14,686 nucleotides of DNA from NCBI GenBank assembly GCA_017548245.1, contig JAFYMU010000114.1, positions 1 through 14,686 on the forward strand. Direction: 5' to 3'. Source of the DNA: Kiritimatiellia bacterium. GTDB taxonomy: Bacteria > Verrucomicrobiota > Kiritimatiellia > RFP12 > DVOR01. The notes beneath the pieces were generated by a model that did not search any database, was not told the DNA's origin, and was given only the letters and a program-made list of their open reading frames with translations. Position 1 is the stretch's first letter, and each line of letters opens with the position of its first letter. Below are positions 6,110 to 12,434 of the stretch, one piece after another. Position numbers and translations under genes: made by a program.

Positions 6110-6580
6110 TTACCAGTCAACTTCAATGGTTACATACGTATTCGCATTAAATTCGTCAAGTTCGTCTTGAAGAGCCTCCGCTTGGCATTGAAGTTGGTCT
6201 ACTTTTTCTGAGATTTGAGTTTCTGTAAAAATCACGGTAAAGGTGTCAAAAGTAGCGTCTGTGCTTCGATAGGTTTCTCTAGGGAAATCTCCTTCCTTGG
6301 TGCTAACATCCTTCAAGAAGCTGATTTCAGCTTTGATTTCGTTGAGTTGGATGAGTTTTTCTGTGATAGGATTGCTTGCTTTTGCAATCGCGGCCTTTGT
6401 TTCAATTAAGCGTTCCCGTAAGACTTGGGTGTCGTTGTAGGCTTGTTGAACATCAAAGGTTCGTGGGATGCGTGTGCATTGAGAGTTGTTTTGCTTCATT
6501 CTGTATTCCGCTATTCGCAAACGCAAAGCAACACGATTCTTTTCCTTCATGGCTCGTGCGACCGAGACACTCTTTTTCAT
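6110..6580 (-). CDS. Small coiled-coil protein of the rtc unit (DIP1984/septicolysin-like)
   Basis: This 156-residue protein starts at the ATG at 6580, which has a strong AAAGGAG ribosome site. It is almost wholly helical and charged, with long heptad-like stretches (residues about 9-30, 50-90 and 120-150). No signal peptide or membrane segment is seen, so it is probably cytoplasmic. Segments such as RERLIETKAAIAKAS, KLIQLNEIKAEISFLK and LQDELDEFNA resemble the small coiled-coil proteins annotated as DIP1984 or septicolysin family. That resemblance is from memory and their biochemical role is not established. It is the first gene after the sigma-54 promoter, so it should be induced with rtcA and rtcB; an RNA- or RtcB-related accessory role is inference. 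The longer frame to 6670 would read through the promoter and is rejected. Confidence 0.75.
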   Translation of the reverse strand: MKKSVSVARAMKEKNRVALRLRIAEYRMKQNNSQCTRIPRTFDVQQAYNDTQVLRERLIETKAAIAKASNPITEKLIQLNEIKAEISFLKDVSTKEGDFPRETYRSTDATFDTFTVIFTETQISEKVDQLQCQAEALQDELDEFNANTYVTIEVDW

Positions 6581-6648
6581 ACTTCTCCTTTGTTTGTTGT
6601 TTTGTTCCCTTCTGACGGAATGGTCTGTGAGGTGTTCGCCATCTATTT

Positions 6649-6663
6649 GCAAGGGGCGTGCCA
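6649..6663 (-). promoter_or_regulatory. Sigma-54 (-24/-12) promoter of the rtc unit
   Basis: The minus strand reads TTGGCACGCCCCTTGCAA: TGGCACG, a 4-base spacer and TTGC, an exact match to the sigma-54 consensus. The GG is at 6662/6661 and the GC at 6650/6649, predicting transcription from about 6637 and a leader of about 57 bases before the coiled-coil gene. A divergent sigma-54 activator gene (rtcR) next door supports it strongly. Confidence 0.95.
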
Positions 6664-6680
6664 AAATCAATGAAAAAGAA

Positions 6681-6696
6681 GAAAAAATGTTTTTTC
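6681..6696. promoter_or_regulatory. Palindrome upstream of the sigma-54 promoter (candidate activator or bending site)
   Basis: GAAAAAA (6681-6687), TG, TTTTTTC (6690-6696) is a perfect palindrome about 50 bases upstream of the predicted start, in an A/T-rich tract. It is closer than most sigma-54 activator sites, so it may be a bending element instead. Confidence 0.35.
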
Positions 6697-6742
6697 GATG
6701 GAGAAAAAGGGGATTTTGCCTCCTTTTGAGCGTTTTTCTAGG

Positions 6743-6788
6743 TTGCGCAAGAAAAGATGTTGGTATGAATTTGCATTCTTTTCGAATA
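6743..6788. promoter_or_regulatory. Cluster of short inverted repeats, candidate RtcR binding region
   Basis: TTGCGCAA (6743-6750) is palindromic. Further on, GAAT-TTGC-ATTC (starting near 6767) and ATTC-TTTTC-GAAT share an arm. They lie 105-150 bases upstream of the rtc start site, the usual distance for sigma-54 activator sites, and just before the rtcR promoter, where they could also serve autoregulation. The RtcR site consensus is not known to me, so this is tentative. Confidence 0.35.
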
Positions 6789-6813
6789 GAAACTATTTTA
6801 TTTTATAATGAAA

Positions 6814-6831
6814 CGCAAGGTGTGCTATACT
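6814..6831 (+). promoter_or_regulatory. rtcR: Sigma-70-type promoter elements of rtcR
   Basis: Two -10 candidates precede rtcR: a consensus TATAAT at 6814-6819 and an extended -10 TGC-TATACT at 6823-6831. Neither has a good -35 box. Starts would fall near 6826 or 6838, so the mRNA would have 0-13 leader bases. No ribosome site is close enough to the ATG. Confidence 0.6.
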
Positions 6832-6838
6832 AACGGCT

Positions 6839-8449
6839 ATGAAAACAACAGTCGTTTCGGTCTTAGGTACGCGCAAGGATGCGCATGGTGGTTATGGTCC
6901 CGCACGTTGGGAGACCTGGCGTCCCACAATTGGGTTGGTCATGCAAGAGGATTTGCCCATTGATGAACTGCATCTGATCTTAAATCGGGAGTTTTTAAGT
7001 TTGGGCGAACGGGTGAAGGCGGATATTTTATCGGTTTCGCCGGAGACCGAGGTCTTGTTGGATATCGTGGAGTTGGAGAATCCGTGGGACTTTGAAGAGG
7101 TCTACGAGAAGTTTTATGACTACGCCAAACGGCCTTGTTTTCACGACGAACAAACCGATTACTACATTCACATCTCTACGGGTTCGCACGTTGAACAGAT
7201 TTGCCTCTTCTTGCTTGCGGAGTCGCGTCATCTGCCGGCGAAGTTGATTCAAACGTCGCCCAAGGAGGGGCATGTACGCCATTCAAGCGATCCAAGGGGC
7301 ACCTATACGATGATTGATCTTGACTTGTCGCGTTATGACAAGTTGGCCAAACGTTTTGAGGTGGAACGTCAGGACGACCTTGCCTTTCTCAAACAGGGCA
7401 TTGATACGCGGAATGATGCCTTCAACCGACTGATTGAAACGATTGAGCGCGTCGCATTGCGTTCCGCAGAACCAATCTTGCTCACGGGGCCCACGGGCGC
7501 GGGTAAGACTCAATTAGCCAAGCAGATCTATGCCTTGAAGAAGCAGTCGGGCAAGGTGAAGGGGGCTTTTGTTGCGGTGAACTGTGCCACATTGGGTGGC
7601 GACTTGGCAAAATCGGCGCTCTTTGGCCATAAACGTGGCGCCTTCTCTGGGGCAGGTGCGGATCATGATGGCTTCTTGAAGGAGGCCGATGGTGGGATTA
7701 TCTTCCTTGATGAAATCGGCGAATTGCCGTTGGAAGCGCAGACGTTGTTGTTGAAGGCAATTGAAGAGAAGACCTTTCGCCCGTTAGGAGCTTCTGAGGA
7801 TACGCAAAGTGATTTCCAATTGATTTGCGGTACAAATCGTGATCTCGTGGAGGATGTGGAGAAGAAGACGTTTAGACGAGATCTCTTGGCGCGTATTAAT
7901 CTTTGGTCGTTCCAATTGCCTGGGTTGGCCGAACGTCGCGAGGATATCGAACCGAACCTCGAACATGAGTTGACTAAATTCGCACGCAAGCACGGGAAGG
8001 CGATCTCCTTTAATAAAGAAGCGCGCGAACGCTTCTTGGCCTTCGCATTAGATAAACGCACGCAGTGGAGTGGTAACTTCCGCGATTTGAATGCGATGGT
8101 GGTGCGTATGGCAACGCTTTCGGATGGTGGGCGTATCACCTTAGCCACGGTGGAGGAGGAACTCGAACGTAGCGCAGTCTCATGTGGTGCAAGTCGCACG
8201 TCGCACATGATGGAGGAGGACGTCAATCTTGAAGCGCTCTTGGGTGCAGATTATGCCGAACGCTTTGATGCGTTTGACTTGGTGCAATTAACTCACGTCA
8301 TTCGTGTCTGCCGTGCTTCGGACTCTATGGCAGATGCGGCGCGACAACTCTTTAGCGTCTCTTTGCAAGCAAAGAAGTCCACCAATCATACCGATCGCCT
8401 CTCAAAGTACCTTGCGAAGTTTGGCTTGAAATTCAAGCTGCTTGGGTAA
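6839..8449 (+). CDS. rtcR: RtcR, sigma-54-dependent activator with CARF-type sensor domain
   Basis: This 536-residue protein is the usual RtcR size. Residues 1 to about 185 form the RtcR regulatory, CARF-like Rossmann domain, with opening VVSVLGTRKD and core HISTGSHVEQ (Gly115-His117). In this family it keeps the ATPase off until damaged RNA ends are sensed. The AAA+ domain follows. It has Walker A GPTGAGKT (Lys223), the sigma-54 contact loop GAFSGA (267-272, where most activators have GAFTGA), Walker B FLDE (Asp291, Glu292) and the usual GTNRDL sensor region. The C-terminal 100 residues should carry DNA binding. The gene is divergent from the unit it should control. No ribosome site is visible and a promoter abuts the ATG, so the mRNA may be leaderless. 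A terminator follows the stop. Confidence 0.95.
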   Translation: MKTTVVSVLGTRKDAHGGYGPARWETWRPTIGLVMQEDLPIDELHLILNREFLSLGERVKADILSVSPETEVLLDIVELENPWDFEEVYEKFYDYAKRPCFHDEQTDYYIHISTGSHVEQICLFLLAESRHLPAKLIQTSPKEGHVRHSSDPRGTYTMIDLDLSRYDKLAKRFEVERQDDLAFLKQGIDTRNDAFNRLIETIERVALRSAEPILLTGPTGAGKTQLAKQIYALKKQSGKVKGAFVAVNCATLGGDLAKSALFGHKRGAFSGAGADHDGFLKEADGGIIFLDEIGELPLEAQTLLLKAIEEKTFRPLGASEDTQSDFQLICGTNRDLVEDVEKKTFRRDLLARINLWSFQLPGLAERREDIEPNLEHELTKFARKHGKAISFNKEARERFLAFALDKRTQWSGNFRDLNAMVVRMATLSDGGRITLATVEEELERSAVSCGASRTSHMMEEDVNLEALLGADYAERFDAFDLVQLTHVIRVCRASDSMADAARQLFSVSLQAKKSTNHTDRLSKYLAKFGLKFKLLG

Positions 8450-8470
8450 ATGTTTAAGCCCGCAACTAAT

Positions 8471-8502
8471 AATAAGAACGCCCTGTGAGGGGCGTTCTTA
8501 TT
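8471..8502. terminator. Bidirectional terminator between rtcR and panD
   Basis: AATAAGAACGCCC (8471-8483) and GGGCGTTCTTATT (8490-8502) form a perfect 13-bp stem with a 6-base loop. A-rich and T-rich outer ends allow use in both directions. It sits between two convergent genes. Confidence 0.9.
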
Positions 8503-8532
8503 GTTTGTCGTACTTATCGTGTGGGGTAAGGA

Positions 8533-8892
8533 TTAGTACGCCTTCGCGATGATGCGGTTGTCGGCATCAAGGCGAACGACCTTGGGGCAGAGATTGGCGG
8601 CTTCTTCGTCATTGACCTGGCAGAAGGCCATCACAATCAAGCGGTCGCCGGGCTTACCCATGTAGGCCGCAGCACCATTCAAGCATGCGATGCGCGAACC
8701 GCGCGGGCCGGGAATGGCATAGGTTTCAAGACGTTCACCATTTTCCAAGTTGGCGACCAAGATCTTTTCGTAGGTCACAATGCCAACCGCGTCCATCAAA
8801 TCTTCATCGATGGTCAAGGAGCCGAGATATTCCAAGTCGGCCTGGGTGATACGTAAATGGTGTAACTTTGCGTGTAAGAGTGTACGTGTCAT
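8533..8892 (-). CDS. panD: Aspartate 1-decarboxylase (pyruvoyl enzyme)
   Basis: This 119-residue protein is typical for the family. PanD makes beta-alanine from aspartate for pantothenate and coenzyme A. The proenzyme cleaves itself at a Gly-Ser bond, and that site is present as YLGSLTID (Gly24/Ser25, which becomes the pyruvoyl group). Also visible are the N-terminal MTRTLLHAKLH with Lys9, the RLETYAIPGPRGSR segment and LNGAAA. I chose the ATG at 8892 because MTRTLLHAK matches family N-termini; the frame continues to 8943 but would overlap the protease gene. No good ribosome site is seen. It lies 32 bases after the Tricorn-like gene on the same strand and ends at a shared terminator, so it is probably the last gene of that unit. 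Confidence 0.95.
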   Translation of the reverse strand: MTRTLLHAKLHHLRITQADLEYLGSLTIDEDLMDAVGIVTYEKILVANLENGERLETYAIPGPRGSRIACLNGAAAYMGKPGDRLIVMAFCQVNDEEAANLCPKVVRLDADNRIIAKAY

Positions 8893-8924
8893 TGGAGTAA
8901 TAATATGTTGTGTCGTGGAAACGC

Positions 8925-11900
8925 TTAGAGGCGGTGATTCCAACGGAAGGTATTGGGAACAAAGGGCTTGGCGTTCTGCTGGGCCTTTTCGACTTCTTCC
9001 ATGAGCGTGTCGATTGCGGCATCCAACTGCGGATCGCGGCCTGCGGCAGTGTCTGCGGGGGTGTTGTAGACCACCACGTCAGGCATTGCGCCATGCAATT
9101 CCATGTCGGTACCATCAAGGGTGTACCAACCATAGTGTGCCTGACGCAAGTTGCCGAGGTCCAACAACGGACCATCGCGCGTTGCAATCACGCCACCATT
9201 GGTTTGAACGCCGACCAACTTACCGCGGCCGAGTTGCTTAATTGCGTGCGAGAAGATTTCACCATTGGAGACGGTGTTCTGATTGCAAAGGACAACAATC
9301 GGCTTGTCGAAGACGGGACGGCCCCAGTAGCCTGCGAGGTACGCGGGCTTACCATAACGTGCCACCGACCAGGAGTGACGCTGCACGCCCAAGATGTTGA
9401 GCACCTTGTCCGCAGTGAAGCCACCCACGTTGTCGCGCACGTCAATGACCATGCCGTCTTTGTCAAAACCTTCTGCGAAGATTTCGCGTTCAAAGCGGTT
9501 GTATTCATCGTTGTTCATCTGAGCGATGTTGATGTAGCCAAAGGCACCACCCGAACGGCGATGGACATAGTTGCGGCGACCATCATACATGGCCTTCTGG
9601 ACGAGTTCGCGTGCGGCGGTGTAGGTGATTGCCTCAAGGTAGACCTTGCGCACCGTTTCGCCAGAGCGCACTTCAAGGATGAACTTGCCGGGCTTCGGGC
9701 CATTCAAGAGGAGGGTGGGGTCCATGCCATTACGAATCGGGCGGCCATCAATGGCGATGAGGAGGTCACCCGGGCGGATACCAATCTGACCCGAATCAGC
9801 GGGGCCACCAGGGATGATGCTCTTCACGAGCCAACCCTGTTCGCCTGCGTAGTCCTGATCAAAGATCAAGCCCAAGTGCGATGTGACAGGTTCCCAAGAG
9901 TGGAAGGCCTTGTCTGCGGCCCATTCCTTATTAGAGGTAGCTGTGGCATAGAAGCCGAGGTGCGAGGAGTTGAGTTCGCCATTCAACGCGTGGAAGATGC
10001 GTTCGTAGACGGTGCGCGCAGGTGCAAAACGTGCGGCAGCGTGATACTTTTCACGGATGGCATCCCAGTCAGCGCCGTGGAAGTTGGCATCGTAGTAGTT
10101 ATCGCGCAAGATACCCCAAGCCATCAAGAAGCCGAGTTCGTGATAGTCCTGCAGGTTCATCTCCTGATAGACCTTGAAGGGATAGGTTTCGTCCAACGTA
10201 CCAATCTTGTAGTCGGAGGTCAACATAATCAACTTGTCAGCGCGGAGCGGATTCTTGTCGCGGCCGAACCAGCCAATCGGATAACCCCAACGGTCACGCA
10301 CAAAGTTCGGCGTCATACGGTTCGGGATGATGATGTCGTAGGTGCCCGGGCGACCATTGATGGTGGCGGGGAAGAGGATACGACGCGAGTCAGGGGCAAA
10401 GAAGGGCGTGCCAAGGGCTGCAACGGGTTCTGCGTGGACGCGTTCGTGCAAGCCTTCGAGGTCAACGATGATGCGGTTGTCGGGTTCAACGCGCTTCAAT
10501 GCTTCGGCATCAGCATTGGGCGAGTGCGGGTCGGGCGCAGCAACAGCGGTCGAACCAAGGAAGGCGGCCGTTGCTTCAGGGCGGTCCTGGAGGCGCAAGC
10601 CCATGTGTTCAATGGCCTTACGATAAGCTTCGGACTTGAGCGACTCTTCGTCGTTGCGATTCAACCAGACGTAGAAGAGGGTGGAACCCGTGCCCACGCG
10701 TTGGCCATTCCAAACGATCAACTTGCCGTCCGGCGACCAAGAGGGCACGCCATCCCACGTGAAGCTACGCGAGACGTTGTAGAACTTTGCGTCAGCCGCT
10801 TCTTCAAGCGAGATGAGCCAAATGTCATTGTTGGCATAATCGTCTTCAAGGGCAGCCACCATCCAGCGGCCATCCGGCGACCAGTCGTAAGAGTTCACAC
10901 TCTTCTGGGGCGGCAAACGGCGAAGTTCGCGGCCTTCAGTGTCTGCGATGACGAGCGTGCTGCCGGCTTCCACCCAAGCCAACTTGGTGCCATCAGGGGA
11001 GAGGGAGAGGAGCGAACGGCGTGCAGGGCCTTCTGCTATAGCGCGGATATTGAATTCCGAGTTTTCCCACCAGAAGAGTTCGGGACGAGCCTTTTCGGCG
11101 AGCAAGAGGGCGATGCTGTCACCGCGATCGGAGAGGAAGTAGAGACGCGAACCGTCCTTCGAGAAGAGACAATCGCGTTCGTGGGTGCGCGAACTACCAT
11201 AGACCAAGCGCGGTTCGCGCAAGATGGTATCCATCACATAGAGGTCGCCACCCGTGGTAAAGGCGAGTTCAAGGCCGCCATTCGTGGCGCTCAAGCCACC
11301 CGGAATATCGTTGTTCCAAAGCAAATCAAAGGAACGGCGACGGGTCTTTTCGCGTACCAAACCCGTGTCTTCAGGGGTCAAGACCACGCGCGAGGGGTTG
11401 CCACCCTCTTCAGGATTGATTGTCCAGAAGTCAAACCCCTGACGGAAAATCATCGTCTTACCATCCTTGGAGAGCGAGGGATGGATGACGCTATCGCCAC
11501 GGAAGAAGGTAATCTGGCGTTCTTCAGCTTCCGGGAAGGCGTGATACCACACGTTGAGGGTGCCGTCCTGGCCGCCCACATAGTAGAACCCCTTACCATT
11601 TGGATGCCAAATCGGCGAACGCGATTCGGTTTCGTGCTTGACCACCTGCGTAAAGGTCTTGGTCAAGGTGTCATAACACCAAATGCAGGCCACGTTTTCA
11701 CCCGTGGTACCCTTACGATAGAGGTCTTCACCTTCCTGCGTAAAGAGGATGTAACGGCCATCAGGCGAGACGGAGGGTTCGGAACCCGGTGCGTCAAAGA
11801 CACGACGTTCCGTGGCGCGCTTGTCCACGGGCAACCAAGCCAAACGGCCCATATCAAAGACCGAACCTTCGTCGTCACGCAAGACAAAGCAGAGCAATTC

Positions 11901-12404
11901 AGAGTCGTCATTCGACCACGCGTAGGGGCGTTCGCCTTCAGAGTTGAAGCCCACCTGACGTGCTTCTGCGCCTTCCTTGATGTCGGCGACAAAGACGTGC
12001 CAACCGCCCGAACGGTTTGACTGGAAGCAGAAACGCTTACCATCGTTGGAGACGACCGGCCAAGTGTCGCGACCAGTGGTGTGCTGGAGTACCTTTGCCG
12101 TGCCGCCGTGGGTCGGTGCCAACCAAATCGCATCGCACCACTCAAAGAGGAATTTGGAGCCATCGGGTAACAACGAGGGGCGAGCGCCCAAATAGATGCG
12201 GTTCGGATCAAAACCCTGCGGCAACTTTACGGCTTCAGGCTGGCAAGGCCAAGCATTGACCGAGGTCTTCGTGGTCTGTTGTTCCACAGGTGCAGGTGCG
12301 GGCGTTGCGGCGGGTGTTCCTTCGTTTTCAGCATTGGCAAAGGTAATGCCTGCGCAGAGCAACGAACTTAATAGGGCATACGATTTAAATGTAGATGAGG
12401 TCAT
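8925..12404 (-). CDS. Exported Tricorn-like S41 protease with beta-propeller repeats and PDZ domain
   Basis: This 1159-residue protein begins with a signal peptide (residues 1-25, cleavage ANA|E) and a short Ala/Pro/Thr-rich linker. Residues about 70-660 hold some ten PD40-type beta-propeller blades with SPDG-like turns (SPDGRYILF, SPDGTKLAWV, SPDGRWMVA, SPDGKLIVW), fitting the two propellers of Tricorn. A PDZ domain follows at about 843-910 (LGLIFDQDY, PGGPADSG, RPGDLLIAIDG). The C-terminal S41 peptidase domain has all four residues of the Tricorn-type active site: Ser814-His815 in NSSHLG, nucleophile Ser1046 in VSNGEIF and Glu1102 in MELHGAMPD. Archaeal Tricorn is cytoplasmic, whereas this protein is exported, so it probably degrades peptides in the periplasm. 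An AAAGG ribosome site precedes the ATG. It lies 30 bases after the ABC exporter gene. Confidence 0.92.
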   Translation of the reverse strand: MTSSTFKSYALLSSLLCAGITFANAENEGTPAATPAPAPVEQQTTKTSVNAWPCQPEAVKLPQGFDPNRIYLGARPSLLPDGSKFLFEWCDAIWLAPTHGGTAKVLQHTTGRDTWPVVSNDGKRFCFQSNRSGGWHVFVADIKEGAEARQVGFNSEGERPYAWSNDDSELLCFVLRDDEGSVFDMGRLAWLPVDKRATERRVFDAPGSEPSVSPDGRYILFTQEGEDLYRKGTTGENVACIWCYDTLTKTFTQVVKHETESRSPIWHPNGKGFYYVGGQDGTLNVWYHAFPEAEERQITFFRGDSVIHPSLSKDGKTMIFRQGFDFWTINPEEGGNPSRVVLTPEDTGLVREKTRRRSFDLLWNNDIPGGLSATNGGLELAFTTGGDLYVMDTILREPRLVYGSSRTHERDCLFSKDGSRLYFLSDRGDSIALLLAEKARPELFWWENSEFNIRAIAEGPARRSLLSLSPDGTKLAWVEAGSTLVIADTEGRELRRLPPQKSVNSYDWSPDGRWMVAALEDDYANNDIWLISLEEAADAKFYNVSRSFTWDGVPSWSPDGKLIVWNGQRVGTGSTLFYVWLNRNDEESLKSEAYRKAIEHMGLRLQDRPEATAAFLGSTAVAAPDPHSPNADAEALKRVEPDNRIIVDLEGLHERVHAEPVAALGTPFFAPDSRRILFPATINGRPGTYDIIIPNRMTPNFVRDRWGYPIGWFGRDKNPLRADKLIMLTSDYKIGTLDETYPFKVYQEMNLQDYHELGFLMAWGILRDNYYDANFHGADWDAIREKYHAAARFAPARTVYERIFHALNGELNSSHLGFYATATSNKEWAADKAFHSWEPVTSHLGLIFDQDYAGEQGWLVKSIIPGGPADSGQIGIRPGDLLIAIDGRPIRNGMDPTLLLNGPKPGKFILEVRSGETVRKVYLEAITYTAARELVQKAMYDGRRNYVHRRSGGAFGYINIAQMNNDEYNRFEREIFAEGFDKDGMVIDVRDNVGGFTADKVLNILGVQRHSWSVARYGKPAYLAGYWGRPVFDKPIVVLCNQNTVSNGEIFSHAIKQLGRGKLVGVQTNGGVIATRDGPLLDLGNLRQAHYGWYTLDGTDMELHGAMPDVVVYNTPADTAAGRDPQLDAAIDTLMEEVEKAQQNAKPFVPNTFRWNHRL

Positions 12405-12434
12405 AATAAAGGCCTTTGCAAAAATCGCTCTAAA

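Noticed and set aside
6581..6670. 30-residue N-terminal extension of the coiled-coil protein
   Set aside because: It would place the start upstream of the sigma-54 promoter. The ATG at 6580 has a strong ribosome site.
6839..7400. CARF-type domain considered as evidence for a CRISPR system
   Set aside because: The domain is part of an RtcR protein with a sigma-54 activator domain. No cas gene or repeat array is present in the window.
8893..8943. 17-residue extension of PanD overlapping the protease gene
   Set aside because: PanD proteins begin near MxRTxLxxKLH, which matches the start at 8892 and puts the Gly-Ser cleavage site at its usual place.
8910..12020. Open frame of 1036 codons on the plus strand
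   Set aside because: It is antisense to the Tricorn-like gene, which has a signal peptide, recognisable domains and a full active site. The antisense frame has no domain, and its openness follows from codon bias in the real gene.
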